From Chitinophagaceae bacterium (GTDB lineage Bacteria; Bacteroidota; Bacteroidia; Chitinophagales; Chitinophagaceae): a stretch of 64,000 nt of DNA. The stretch spans positions 1-64,000 of the forward strand of contig SCVJ01000021.1 in assembly GCA_004322425.1 (NCBI GenBank), given 5' to 3'. Position 1 is the first letter of the stretch. The number at the start of each line of letters is the position of its first letter. The notes beneath the pieces are model-generated. The model worked only from the letters and a program-made list of their open reading frames with translations. It was not told where the DNA came from and made no database searches. The position numbers and the translations under genes were made by a program. Of the stretch, positions 17,751 to 27,166 are shown piece by piece.

Positions 17751-18653
17751 TCACACGTAATAGCTTACTCCTTCCTGTGCAATAGCAGTGTTTTCAAAAA
17801 CTTCTTTGCACTCCTTTTCAAATTCATCTAATTCAGCGTATTTACTGCTAAAGTGTCCAATCAATAATTTTTTTACACATGCCTTTTTTGCAATCCAAGC
17901 AGCTTGTTTGCTGGTGGAATGGAATCGTAACTCAGCTCTTTCTTTCAAGTTATCAAGGTAAGTTGTCTCGTGATAAATCATATCTGCTCCGTGCACAAAA
18001 GGTATAATGGCTTCATCATATTTTGTATCGGCACAGTAAGCGTATGTTTTGCCTTTTGTTGGCGGGAATGTAACATCGCTATTTTTTATTAATCGATTAT
18101 CTTTTGTTGTATAATCAATTCCTTCTTCTAGTTTTTTATAAAATGAGGTAGGGATTTCAAATTCTTTAATTTTCTCAAGATTTAATTTTCTATTTTTTTT
18201 CTTTTCACAAAAAACAAATCCATAACATTCAATTCGATGATTGGTGTTAAAGCAACTCACTTCATAGTTTGATCCAACTAGGAGTAAGCCTTCTTTAACG
18301 ATGGTATGAAAATATAGTTGAAAAGGTAAAATTGTATTTGACAATTTTAATTGTAACTCAATAATTTCTTGTAATGGCGACGGCCCAAAGACGTGCAGTT
18401 CTTGCAAATGATTCAATAATCCTAAACTGCTGATTAATCCTACTAATCCGAAATAATGATCGCCGTGTAAATGAGAAATAAAAATATGTGAAATTTTTGC
18501 TCGGCGAATTTTATACCTCATCATTTGAATTTGCGTTCCTTCTCCACAGTCAACTAAAATTGTTGTACCATTTATGGTAATCAGTTGGCTGGTGGGATGC
18601 CGATCAAATGCGGGTACTGCAGAATTATTTCCAAGTATTGTTACAGCAATCAT
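17751..18653 (-). CDS. rnz: Ribonuclease Z
   Basis: An endonuclease of the metallo-beta-lactamase fold that trims the 3' end of tRNA precursors. The zinc motif HLHGDH is at residues 61-66. Other ligands sit in the region of TNHRIECYGFVF (His about 138), YAYCADTKYD (Asp about 210) and IGHFSSKY (His about 267). The 300 residues are normal for the long bacterial form. The tRNA genes in this window do not fully encode CCA, which makes 3' trimming by RNase Z plus CCA addition relevant. It lies 20 bases downstream of the STAS gene and converges with dapA. Confidence 0.95.
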   Translation of the reverse strand: MIAVTILGNNSAVPAFDRHPTSQLITINGTTILVDCGEGTQIQMMRYKIRRAKISHIFISHLHGDHYFGLVGLISSLGLLNHLQELHVFGPSPLQEIIELQLKLSNTILPFQLYFHTIVKEGLLLVGSNYEVSCFNTNHRIECYGFVFCEKKKNRKLNLEKIKEFEIPTSFYKKLEEGIDYTTKDNRLIKNSDVTFPPTKGKTYAYCADTKYDEAIIPFVHGADMIYHETTYLDNLKERAELRFHSTSKQAAWIAKKACVKKLLIGHFSSKYAELDEFEKECKEVFENTAIAQEGVSYYV

Positions 18654-18673
18654 AAAATTGAGTAATAAAAATA

Positions 18674-19048
18674 TTATTCATCTTTTAAAAGTTCTCGTTC
18701 TATTTCTTCCATTTGTACAATATCCCAAGCTTCTGTTTCAGTTGGCGTATAATTCAATGTGTCCAGCGCATGAATGGAATCAAGATAATCTTTTACGGTT
18801 TTTTGCAATTCGCAAATTACAAATGAGGCATTGTTACTATAGAAAATTTGTTGTAACTTGGAAATGAATAAGAAAGAGGACATGTCTATCTGTTGAAGTT
18901 CCTTGAGGTTGAGAATAATATTTTTTACGTCAAATTGAAGGTAATCAAGCAGCGAGTCGCTCATTTTGGCTGCCATATCAGCAGATAGCAAAGGTTCGGT
19001 AAGCGAGATGACATGAAATTTATCTTTGGTATCAGATTTGAAATTCAT
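18674..19048 (-). CDS. STAS-domain protein (anti-sigma-factor antagonist-like)
   Basis: A small cytoplasmic protein of 124 residues with a single STAS fold. The core pattern is VKNIILNLKELQQIDMSSFLFISKL (about 41-65). The DMSS segment is the place where SpoIIAA-type antagonists carry the phosphorylated serine. The acidic tail (ETEAWDIVQMEEIERELL) extends beyond the domain. No anti-sigma kinase (RsbW-like) or PP2C phosphatase gene is nearby, so a partner-switching role is only a possibility. It is upstream of rnz in the same direction. Confidence 0.72.
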   Translation of the reverse strand: MNFKSDTKDKFHVISLTEPLLSADMAAKMSDSLLDYLQFDVKNIILNLKELQQIDMSSFLFISKLQQIFYSNNASFVICELQKTVKDYLDSIHALDTLNYTPTETEAWDIVQMEEIERELLKDE

Positions 19049-19137
19049 TAATTAGTTATTAACGTTTTGTTTAAAAATAGAAAGTTAGGGTAAACAAAAA
19101 TATTTATTATTATTGCATCACTAGTAATTTTCTTAAA

Positions 19138-21669
19138 ATGGATAATAATTTTTCAACACAGGTAAAAGAAATTATTTCGTTCAGTCGGGAGGAAGCCTTG
19201 CGTCTCGGGAATGACTTTATTGGAACGGAGCATCTTTTATTGGGGTTAATCCGAGAAGGGGAAAACACGGCTATTAAAATTTTAAAAAATTTTAATATTG
19301 ATTTGTATGAATTGCGGAAAGAAGTTGAATTGGCGGTAAAAGACAAAACAGGAAAGAATATTGCAAATATTAATAGTCTTCCCTTAACCAAGCAGGCAGA
19401 AAAAGTTATTCGCGTTACTGTTCTTGAGGCAAAAGCATTAAAAAGTAATTCGATTGAAACTGAACATTTAATGCTCTCTATTCTTAAAAATAAAGAAAAC
19501 ATTGCCACTCAAATACTCAATCAGTTTGATTTGGACTATGATCTTTTTCGTAATGAATTAGGAATGTTAAAAGGAACTGAGCCGCGAGCTGAAATACCCG
19601 ATGAGGGGGATGAAGAATTTGATGAAGAAAAGAAATTTTCGCAATCAAAATCGCGTAGTGGAACTGCAAGTGGTACAAAAAGTAAAACACCTGTTCTCGA
19701 TAACTTCGGTAGAGATATTACCAAATTAGCAGAATCGTCTGCTTTGGATCCAATTGTTGGACGCGAAAAAGAAATAGAACGTGTTTCACAAATTTTATCA
19801 CGTCGGAAAAAGAACAATCCAATTTTAATTGGAGAACCCGGAGTTGGAAAAACGGCAATTATGGAAGGCCTTGCCTTGCGAATTGTTCAACGCAAAGTTT
19901 CAAGAGTACTTTATAACAAGCGAGTTGTTTCGCTTGATCTTGCTGCATTAGTTGCTGGTACAAAATATCGTGGACAATTTGAAGAAAGGATGAAAGCCAT
20001 AATGAATGAATTGGAAAAAAATAGAGATGTAATTTTATTCATTGATGAAATTCATACTATTGTTGGTGCAGGTGGCGCTAGCGGATCTTTGGATGCTTCA
20101 AATATATTTAAACCGGCTTTATCGAGAGGGGAACTTCAATGTATTGGCGCTTCAACTTTGGATGAATATAGAATGCATATCGAAAAGGACGGAGCTTTGG
20201 ATAGACGGTTTCAAAAAGTAATGGTGGAGCCACCAACCGTAGATGAAGCAATTCAAATACTCACTAATATTCAATCCAAATATGAAGATTACCACAATGT
20301 TTCTTATTCTACAGAAGCAATTGATGCATGCGTAAAGTTGAGCGATCGTTACATGACCGATAGATTATTGCCCGACAAAGCAATTGATGTAATGGATGAA
20401 GTTGGTGCTAGAGTTCATCTAAAAAATATTAATGTTCCACAAGAAATTTTAGAGCTTGAAAAAAAGATTGAAGACGTTAAAGTTGAAAAGAACCGAGTTG
20501 TAAAAAGTCAAAAATTTGAGGAAGCTGCTTCTTTACGAGATACAGAAAAAAGATTAGATGCAGAACTAGAAAAAGCAAAAGCTACTTGGGAAGATGATAG
20601 TAAGTATAAAAAAATTCCAATCAGTGAAGTTGAAATTGCAGAGGTAGTAAGCATGATGACGGGAATTCCTGTAACCAGAATGGTACAAGCAGAAAAAGAA
20701 AAGCTTCGCAGAATGTCCGAAGACATGCAAAAAATGGTGGTAGGACAAGAAGATGCAATATTAAAAGTTGTGAAGGCCATTCAGCGAAACAGAGTTGGAT
20801 TAAAGGATCAGAGAAAACCAATTGGTTCATTTATTTTTCTGGGTCCAACCGGTGTTGGTAAAACAGAATTGGCAAGAGCTTTAGCAAAATATATGTTCGA
20901 TAGTGATGATTCACTGATACGAATTGATATGAGTGAGTATATGGAAAAGTTTACTATGAGCAGGTTAATTGGTGCCCCTCCCGGCTATGTGGGCTATGAA
21001 GAAGGCGGACAGCTTACCGAAAAAGTTAGACGTAAACCTTACTGTGTGATTTTGTTGGATGAAATTGAAAAAGCACATCCCGATATTTATAATTTACTGC
21101 TGCAAGTGTTGGATGATGGTCAACTTACTGACGGATTGGGAAGAAAAGTGGACTTCAAGAATTCATTAATTATAATGACATCAAATATCGGAGCACGACA
21201 ATTAAAAGATTTTGGTGATGGAGTTGGCTTCGCAACTATGGCAAAATCCAATAATCAGGATGAAAATAATAAAGCGGTAATTGAAAAAGCGTTAAAAAGA
21301 ACTTTTTCTCCAGAATTTTTAAACCGAATTGATGATGTAGTCATTTTTAATTCTTTACAAAAAGAAAGTATTTTCCAAATCATCGATATTTTATTGGGCG
21401 GAGTAATGAAACGCATAGTAAATCTTGGATTTACAATGGAGCTTACGGACGATGCTAAAAAATTTATTGCTGATAAAGGATACGATCAACAATTTGGTGC
21501 TCGCCCTTTATATCGTGCTATTCAGAAATATTTGGAAGACCCACTAGCGGAAGAAATTTTATTGATGCAAATTAAACCGGGAGATATTGTGGTAGTGGAT
21601 TTAGATCAAGAAAATAACAAACTAAAATTTACGATGAAACAAAAAAAAGAAGAAAAATCTAAAGTTTAA
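19138..21669 (+). CDS. clpC: ATP-dependent Clp protease ATP-binding subunit ClpC
   Basis: An AAA+ unfoldase that delivers substrates to ClpP. Two N-terminal Clp repeats cover about residues 1-145. AAA-1 has GEPGVGKTA at about 232 and ILFIDEIHT. A middle UVR-like coiled region (about 447-475) marks the ClpC rather than ClpB/ClpA class. AAA-2 has GPTGVGKTE at about 568 and ILLDEIEKAHPD. A GVGF sequence near residue 696 is in the place of the (I/L/V)GF loop that docks to ClpP. The 843 residues are full length. No mcsA/mcsB/ctsR genes accompany it. A strong terminator follows. Confidence 0.95.
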   Translation: MDNNFSTQVKEIISFSREEALRLGNDFIGTEHLLLGLIREGENTAIKILKNFNIDLYELRKEVELAVKDKTGKNIANINSLPLTKQAEKVIRVTVLEAKALKSNSIETEHLMLSILKNKENIATQILNQFDLDYDLFRNELGMLKGTEPRAEIPDEGDEEFDEEKKFSQSKSRSGTASGTKSKTPVLDNFGRDITKLAESSALDPIVGREKEIERVSQILSRRKKNNPILIGEPGVGKTAIMEGLALRIVQRKVSRVLYNKRVVSLDLAALVAGTKYRGQFEERMKAIMNELEKNRDVILFIDEIHTIVGAGGASGSLDASNIFKPALSRGELQCIGASTLDEYRMHIEKDGALDRRFQKVMVEPPTVDEAIQILTNIQSKYEDYHNVSYSTEAIDACVKLSDRYMTDRLLPDKAIDVMDEVGARVHLKNINVPQEILELEKKIEDVKVEKNRVVKSQKFEEAASLRDTEKRLDAELEKAKATWEDDSKYKKIPISEVEIAEVVSMMTGIPVTRMVQAEKEKLRRMSEDMQKMVVGQEDAILKVVKAIQRNRVGLKDQRKPIGSFIFLGPTGVGKTELARALAKYMFDSDDSLIRIDMSEYMEKFTMSRLIGAPPGYVGYEEGGQLTEKVRRKPYCVILLDEIEKAHPDIYNLLLQVLDDGQLTDGLGRKVDFKNSLIIMTSNIGARQLKDFGDGVGFATMAKSNNQDENNKAVIEKALKRTFSPEFLNRIDDVVIFNSLQKESIFQIIDILLGGVMKRIVNLGFTMELTDDAKKFIADKGYDQQFGARPLYRAIQKYLEDPLAEEILLMQIKPGDIVVVDLDQENNKLKFTMKQKKEEKSKV

Positions 21670-21691
21670 TAAATCGTACAAAATATTTTAT

Positions 21692-21720
21692 AGGAGTGCT
21701 TTTAAGCACTCCTTTTTTTT
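21692..21720 (+). terminator. Rho-independent terminator after clpC
   Basis: A 10-bp stem, aggagtgctt (21692-21701) and aagcactcct (21704-21713), is followed by a T run. It ends clpC before ispD. Confidence 0.92.
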
Positions 21721-21749
21721 ATTCAACCTAAATTATAGTTCTTTGCGAT

Positions 21750-22424
21750 ATGAAAAAGTATGCTGTAATCGTAGCAGGAGGCATGGGATTGAGAATGGGA
21801 AGTGTTTTACCAAAGCAATTTCTGTTGATAAATGGAAAGCCGGTTCTTTATTACACGATTCAAGCGTTTCTAAAAGCGTACGAGGATATCCAAATTATTT
21901 TAGTGTTGCCTATTGACTTTATTGAAAATGGGAAAGAAATTATTGATGCTTATTTCAATTCTGAAAAAATAAAAATTACAACAGGTGGCGATACTAGATT
22001 TCAATCCGTAAAAAATGGATTACAGTTAATTGAAGAAGATTCGATAATTTTTGTTCACGATGGTGTTCGATGTGTCACTTCAATAGATTTAATTAAACGC
22101 TGTTATGAAGAGGTATTAGTTAGTGGAACAGCTATTCCTGTTGTTAAAAGTAGAGACAGTATTCGCGTTATTGATGAGGAGGGTGTTAATTCATTGGATA
22201 GATCGAACGTAATGTTGGTTCAAACACCGCAAACTTTTCATAGTAAAATTTTATTGCCCGCTTTTCAAATAGATTACAAATCAAGATTTACGGATGAAGC
22301 CACTGTTGTTGAAGCTTATGGTATAAAATTGACTATGGTGGATGGAGAGGAAGAAAATATTAAAATCACCCATTCGATGGATTTATGGTTTGCTGAACAA
22401 ATCTTACTAAAAAGAGAGGGCTAA
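21750..22424 (+). CDS. ispD: 2-C-methyl-D-erythritol 4-phosphate cytidylyltransferase
   Basis: IspD makes CDP-methylerythritol in the MEP isoprenoid pathway. The 224-residue Rossmann-like nucleotidyltransferase shows AGGMGLRMGSVLPKQFL (residues 10-26), VHDGVRC at about 105-111, QTPQTFH at about 160-166 and TDEATVVEAYG at about 181-191. Length is standard. It stands alone on the plus strand after the clpC terminator. Its 3' end overlaps the convergent fmt gene by 4 bases, and there is no hairpin terminator between them. Confidence 0.95.
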   Translation: MKKYAVIVAGGMGLRMGSVLPKQFLLINGKPVLYYTIQAFLKAYEDIQIILVLPIDFIENGKEIIDAYFNSEKIKITTGGDTRFQSVKNGLQLIEEDSIIFVHDGVRCVTSIDLIKRCYEEVLVSGTAIPVVKSRDSIRVIDEEGVNSLDRSNVMLVQTPQTFHSKILLPAFQIDYKSRFTDEATVVEAYGIKLTMVDGEEENIKITHSMDLWFAEQILLKREG

Positions 22425-23356
22425 AAATTCCTGAATCCACGAAGAAATTCTTCAATTTTCATTCGCTTTTTACCTTCCAGTTGGAGTTCTGTAATAAGAA
22501 TGAACCCATTTAAACAAGCAATTTTTAAATAGGATTTATGATCTGTTTCTATTGTTCCTATTGCTTTTTCATGATGTACATCTTCAATTTCAGATTTTAA
22601 TATTTTTAATTTTTTCTCACCAAGTTCGCTAAATGCTCCAGGAAAAGGAGACAATCCACGAACTAAATTATGGATTTCAATAGCAGATTTTGAAAAATCA
22701 ATTTTACAATTTTCCGTAAAAATTTTAGGAGCATTTCGTAAATCAGATTTAGTCTTGCTTTCAGTTTGTGGTTTTTCATTCAGTGTTCCATCAATTAATT
22801 CTCGAACAGTTTTAAGTAATACACGAGCTCCAATTTCTTTCATTTTATCATGCACTTCTCCTGCAGTTTCATTTTTATGAATTGGAAATCGTTCTTGCAA
22901 TAAAATATTTCCTGTGTCAATTTCGTGTTTCAATTTAAAAGTGGTAACTCCCGTTTCTGATTCGCCATTTATAATCGCCCAATTAATAGGTGCTGCTCCG
23001 CGATACTGTGGTAGCAAGGATCCGTGAAGATTAATGGTTCCCATGTGAGGCATATTCCAAACTACTTCCGGCAACATTCGAAAAGCTACAACAATTTGTA
23101 AATCTGCTTGAAGCGATTTTAATTCTTCTAAAAATTCAATACTCTTTAATTTTTCAGGCTGAAGAATTTTTAGTTGGTGCAGTACTGCATATTTTTTTAC
23201 GGCTGATTCCGATAGTTTCATTCCTCTTCCTGCAGGTTGATCAGGAGATGTTACAACAGCAACAATTTGACAGCCTGCTGATAGCAAAGCATCAAGCGAT
23301 GCAACTGCAAATTCAGGAGTTCCCATAAAAACAATACGAAGATTTTGAAATATCAT
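22421..23356 (-). CDS. fmt: Methionyl-tRNA formyltransferase
   Basis: Fmt formylates initiator Met-tRNA using 10-formyl-THF, acting on the tRNA-fMet type found at 37459-37530. The N-terminal domain has VFMGTPEFAVASLDALL (residues 9-25), and the catalytic region has NLHGSLLPQYRGAAPINWAIINGE (about 107-130, with the Asn-His-Asp type site). The C-terminal OB-like domain begins near residue 210 (CKIDFSKSAIEIHNLVRGLSPFPGA). The 311 residues are normal. Peptide deformylase, which removes the group, is at 51547-52128. The gene upstream on this strand is the NamZ-like protein. Confidence 0.95.
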   Translation of the reverse strand: MIFQNLRIVFMGTPEFAVASLDALLSAGCQIVAVVTSPDQPAGRGMKLSESAVKKYAVLHQLKILQPEKLKSIEFLEELKSLQADLQIVVAFRMLPEVVWNMPHMGTINLHGSLLPQYRGAAPINWAIINGESETGVTTFKLKHEIDTGNILLQERFPIHKNETAGEVHDKMKEIGARVLLKTVRELIDGTLNEKPQTESKTKSDLRNAPKIFTENCKIDFSKSAIEIHNLVRGLSPFPGAFSELGEKKLKILKSEIEDVHHEKAIGTIETDHKSYLKIACLNGFILITELQLEGKKRMKIEEFLRGFRNF

Positions 23357-23381
23357 GCTTTAGTTTTTCAAACTTATTTTA

Positions 23382-24653
23382 CTAGTCTGGATAAATTAGA
23401 TATTTTTTCCTTATTATTTTAAATTTACGTAGTTCAGGATTCCAACTTTCTCTTATCTTTTTTTCAGAAGTTCCATTTTTAATTTGTTGCCATAAAAGAT
23501 TATTCCCTGCTAGTTTTGTAAAAAACGACTCTTCCATTTTTCCTGATTTTGGAAGAATAAAAAATTTGTCTTTTTCTGGAAATTTTTTGTAAGCACTCAA
23601 TAACCATTTCAGCTGAATTTTGGAATTAACTTCCTTCAGTACTTCATTCGGTGTTCCGCTCAAATCCCAGCCGTAGCATATCTTTCCATAATGTTTAGAG
23701 TTTTTTGCTCCTTCATTTGGGTTGGGTGTAAAAGAAAATAAATGATTGGGAAGTGAAGGGTGTCCAAAAATTTGAAATGGCTTATTCGTCCCTCTTCCTT
23801 CACTTAAAACTGTACCTTCAAAAAGGCATGTTGATGGATATAAATAAATGGATTGAATTATTGGAAGATTTGGTGAGGGCTTTACTGGTAATTCATATTT
23901 ACTTTTATGAGAATAATTGTTGCAAGGAATAATAAACAGGGTAAAACGGTTGTACAAAGATTCGAGTTCGTTATTAGAAAAAGCTTTATTCAATATTCTT
24001 GGTAAAGTGTTTTGTGTTTTTATGTTTAACCAACCTTCTTGTAAAATCATTGAAGCGTATTCTGCAATTGACATTCCGTAAACAATCGGAATTGGTTGCA
24101 TTCCAACAAATGACTTGAATTGTTTGTCGAGGACGGGACCTTCAACATAATGTCCATTTGGATTGGGACGATCGAGAATAATTAAAGGTTTTTCAAATTC
24201 AATGGCCGCTTCCATCAATTCTTGAAGCGATGATATAAATGTATAAAATCGAACACCTACATCTTGAATATCAAAAATTAAAATGTCAATATCTTTTAAA
24301 TCATCTCGCGAAGGTTTTCTTTTGCTTCCATAAAGTGAAATAACTTGAATGCCTGTTTTTTCATCTATAAAATTTCCTACTTTCTCTCCAGCATCTGCTG
24401 TTCCTCTAAAACCATGTTCGGGACCAAATATTGCTTTTATTTTAATTCCTAATTTAAGTAGAGTATCTACTAAATGACTATTTCCAACTCTTGAAGTTTG
24501 GTTAGCAAAAATGCCCACCTGTTTATTTTGAAGCAAGGGAAGATAGATAGTAGTTCTATCGGCTCCGGTAGAAATTTGTTGAGCCAACGCATTGAACATG
24601 AAGATGCTCGAACAAACAAATACAATCAGTAATATTTTAAATGAAGCTTTCAT
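23382..24653 (-). CDS. DUF1343 protein, NamZ-like exo-N-acetylmuramidase
   Basis: A secreted protein with a signal peptide (hydrophobic about 6-24, ending ALAQQ). DUF1343 members include NamZ, which releases terminal N-acetylmuramic acid from peptidoglycan fragments. Typical blocks are present: AIFGPEHGFRGTADAGEKV (about 95-113), ILIFDIQDVGVRFYTFISSLQELMEAA (about 131-157), ILDRPNPNGHYVEGPVLD (about 164-181) and FEGTVLSEGRGTNKPFQIFG (about 275-294). The 423 residues are full length. Location is probably the periplasm. It lies 25 bases upstream of fmt, so they may be co-transcribed despite unrelated roles. Confidence 0.85.
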   Translation of the reverse strand: MKASFKILLIVFVCSSIFMFNALAQQISTGADRTTIYLPLLQNKQVGIFANQTSRVGNSHLVDTLLKLGIKIKAIFGPEHGFRGTADAGEKVGNFIDEKTGIQVISLYGSKRKPSRDDLKDIDILIFDIQDVGVRFYTFISSLQELMEAAIEFEKPLIILDRPNPNGHYVEGPVLDKQFKSFVGMQPIPIVYGMSIAEYASMILQEGWLNIKTQNTLPRILNKAFSNNELESLYNRFTLFIIPCNNYSHKSKYELPVKPSPNLPIIQSIYLYPSTCLFEGTVLSEGRGTNKPFQIFGHPSLPNHLFSFTPNPNEGAKNSKHYGKICYGWDLSGTPNEVLKEVNSKIQLKWLLSAYKKFPEKDKFFILPKSGKMEESFFTKLAGNNLLWQQIKNGTSEKKIRESWNPELRKFKIIRKKYLIYPD

Positions 24654-24755
24654 TTTTCAAATTTCAGTAAAAAAATGATTCATAATGATAATTTTAAAAA
24701 ACATTCGAAACTTTATTTTAACTTGCGCGCCATTTTAAACACTAAATTTTGTAAC

Positions 24756-25214
24756 GTGCAACAAGTAAAAAAGGGAGACACAATTCGAGTTCATTATCAT
24801 GGACGGTTAACGACTGGCGAAACATTTGATTCTTCGGAAGGAAGACAACCTTTGGAATTTAAGGTTGGATCTGGAATGGTTATTAAGGGTTTTGATGAGG
24901 GTGTGACAGATATGCAAATTGGCGAAAAGAAAACTATTCATATTCCCGCACTTGAAGCTTATGGTGCTGTGAATGAAGAAATGATCATGGATTTTCCTAA
25001 AGACAGATTTCCTACCGATATGAAAATTGAATTGGGAATGCAATTGATGATGAATAATGGATCAGGGCAACAGATTCCGGTTAAAATTATTGAAATAAAG
25101 GAAGATGCAGTTATCCTCGATGCCAATCATCATTTAGCAGGTAAGGATTTGATTTTCGATTTAGACTTAGTTGAAATTGTAAAATCTAAGTCTTCAATTA
25201 TTACTGAGTTTTAA
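24756..25214 (+). CDS. FKBP-type peptidyl-prolyl isomerase, SlyD-like
   Basis: A cis-trans prolyl isomerase and probable chaperone. The domain begins VKKGDTIRVHYHGRLTTGETFDSS and contains FKVGSGMVIKGFDEGVTDMQIGEKKTIHIP. An insert-in-flap arrangement follows, as in SlyD. The metal-binding His-rich tail of E. coli SlyD is absent. The frame is open upstream to an ATG at 24675, but those 27 extra residues look non-conserved and would fill the divergent promoter region. GTG 24756 starts exactly at the domain (MQQVKKGD) and leaves 102 bases to the divergent NamZ-like gene. I prefer it; ATG 24675 remains possible. Confidence 0.85.
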   Translation: MQQVKKGDTIRVHYHGRLTTGETFDSSEGRQPLEFKVGSGMVIKGFDEGVTDMQIGEKKTIHIPALEAYGAVNEEMIMDFPKDRFPTDMKIELGMQLMMNNGSGQQIPVKIIEIKEDAVILDANHHLAGKDLIFDLDLVEIVKSKSSIITEF

Positions 25215-25230
25215 TTTTTTGGAAAAGATG

Positions 25231-25776
25231 CTATTTTTTGTTTAGCCACCAACCCAACCATATTCCGCAAAGACTCCAAGCAACAATCGCATCAATAAAA
25301 TTTGAAGTAGCATCGGGTGTTTCAAACCATATATGTTGTGAATATGGAATGAATAAGTAACCTGCAATGCCAATCAATACTACACTTAATGCAGTTATAG
25401 AACAGGTAGCGTTTGCTTGTTTCATTACAACCCAACAAACAAAAAGTGCTGCAATAATTGAGGTTATTAATCCACGAAGTATATTGTTTGTCATATCCGT
25501 AGTATACGCACTATGATAACTTACAACTGCCCATGGCTTCCCTTGTAAATCTTGTTGGGCTTTTTCCATTTCTTCGGCCGTAGCATTTTCATCTGCTCTT
25601 GGAATACTATATTGTCCGGTAGAAGTAAACTGGCTACTTAGGAATTGTATTATACTATCTTGATTGTTCGCCTTTTGATATTCGACTTTGTGTAATGGAA
25701 GTGCTGTCCAAGAAATGGTTTGCCAAATAAAAATGAGCAGCCCACCAACAAATCCTCCAAGTAATAATTTTTTCAT
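25231..25776 (-). CDS. Uncharacterised membrane protein
   Basis: I do not recognise a family by function. The 181 residues comprise an N-terminal helix (about 3-22, LLLGGFVGGLLIFIWQTISW), then a soluble segment (about 30-85) rich in polar residues, then three helices (about 100-117, 127-144 and 160-177). The soluble part, between helices 1 and 2, would be periplasmic if the first helix is a signal anchor. The gene is alone between the FKBP gene (convergent) and pepT (divergent). Confidence 0.7.
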   Translation of the reverse strand: MKKLLLGGFVGGLLIFIWQTISWTALPLHKVEYQKANNQDSIIQFLSSQFTSTGQYSIPRADENATAEEMEKAQQDLQGKPWAVVSYHSAYTTDMTNNILRGLITSIIAALFVCWVVMKQANATCSITALSVVLIGIAGYLFIPYSQHIWFETPDATSNFIDAIVAWSLCGIWLGWWLNKK

Positions 25777-25880
25777 AACCGGTTGTTTTGATTTAGGTGT
25801 AAAAGGTAAAAATATTTATTCGATGTACAATCAAAATTTCAAAATAAATTGTTGTAAATTGAATCCCTTTAAAAATTGAA

Positions 25881-27128
25881 ATGATTAAAAATTATCAACA
25901 TACGGCTGCAGAAAAATTTTTACGCTATGTACAAATTGATACGCAAAGCAATCCGCAGTCCACATCGTTTCCTTCTACAGAAAATCAAAAAGAATTTAGC
26001 CGGTTATTGGTAAAAGAGTTAAAGCAAATGGGAGTGAAGGATGCTGCAAAAGATGAATGGGGATATGTGTATGCAACGATTCCGGGCAATTCTGAAAAAA
26101 AAGTGCCAGTAATTTGCTTTTGTGCTCATTTGGATACAGCTCCGGATTGTAGTGGTAAGGATGTTTTTCCTCTTGTACATCATAACTACAACGGCCAAGA
26201 GATAGTATTGCCAGATGATAAAACACAGATTTTAAGAAAAAGTGATTTTCCGTATTTGGAAACGCAGATCGGAAACGATATCATTACGGCATCTGGCAAA
26301 ACTTTATTGGGTTCCGATGACAAGGCTGGGATTGCCGAAATAATGGATCTTGCAAATTTTTTACAATTCAATAAAAGCATTAAGCATGGTGATATAAAAA
26401 TTCTTTTTACTCCTGATGAGGAAGTGGGAAGAGGAACAGAAAAAATTGATTTGAAAAAATTAGGAGCTGATTTTTGTTACACTTTAGACGGAGGTGATGC
26501 AGGCAGTTTGGAGGATGAGACATTTAGCGCAGATAGCGTGCAGGTTATCATCAATGGTGTTATTACTCATCCCGGAACAGCAAAAGGGAAATTAGTAAAT
26601 GCTTTGAAGATAGCTGGTGAAATTTTAGCAGCACTTCCCAAAAATCGACTTTCGCCCGAAACAACCGAAGGACGATCGGGGTTTATTCATCCAACTCACG
26701 TTTCGGGAAATGCGGAAAAATGTACACTTGAATTTTTGATTCGCGATTTTGAAAAAGCAGGTTTGAAAAAAAAGGAAGATTATTTACGTACTCAGATTGA
26801 AGAGCTGATGAGAATTTATCCAAAAGCATCTTTTGAATTTCATGTTACTGAGCAATATAGAAATATGAAAGAAGTGTTGGATGAATATCCTCAACTGATT
26901 GCGTATGCAAAAGAAGCCATTGAAAGAGCAGGATTGAAAGTAAAAATGGAAAGTATCCGCGGAGGAACCGACGGAAGTCGCTTGTCATTTATGGGATTGC
27001 CTTGTCCCAATTTATTTGCAGGAGAACAAGCTATTCATTCAAAATTGGAGTTTATAAGTATTCAGGATATGAATAAAGCTGTGGAAACAATGGTTCATTT
27101 AGTTCAAATTTGGGAAGAAAAATCATAA
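25881..27128 (+). CDS. pepT: Peptidase T (tripeptide aminopeptidase)
   Basis: A zinc aminopeptidase of family M20B that cuts the N-terminal residue from tripeptides. Motifs are clear: FLRYVQIDTQSNPQS at the N-terminus, FCAHLDTAPDCSG (metal His/Asp at about 79-81), LLGSDDKAGIAEIMD (about 142-156), FTPDEEVGRGTE with the catalytic Glu pair (about 175-186), and YTLDGGDAG (Asp at about 200). The C-terminal IRGGTDGSRLSFMGLPCPNLFAGEQAIHSKLEF holds the last ligand. The 415 residues match the usual length. Confidence 0.96.
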   Translation: MIKNYQHTAAEKFLRYVQIDTQSNPQSTSFPSTENQKEFSRLLVKELKQMGVKDAAKDEWGYVYATIPGNSEKKVPVICFCAHLDTAPDCSGKDVFPLVHHNYNGQEIVLPDDKTQILRKSDFPYLETQIGNDIITASGKTLLGSDDKAGIAEIMDLANFLQFNKSIKHGDIKILFTPDEEVGRGTEKIDLKKLGADFCYTLDGGDAGSLEDETFSADSVQVIINGVITHPGTAKGKLVNALKIAGEILAALPKNRLSPETTEGRSGFIHPTHVSGNAEKCTLEFLIRDFEKAGLKKKEDYLRTQIEELMRIYPKASFEFHVTEQYRNMKEVLDEYPQLIAYAKEAIERAGLKVKMESIRGGTDGSRLSFMGLPCPNLFAGEQAIHSKLEFISIQDMNKAVETMVHLVQIWEEKS

Positions 27129-27166
27129 ACATTTAGTTGTAATTTCGTGTTCTAAAATAAAAATGT

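Noticed and set aside
20508-20830. Three overlapping minus-strand frames inside clpC
   Set aside because: They are antisense shadows of a well-conserved coding region with no family pattern or start signals.
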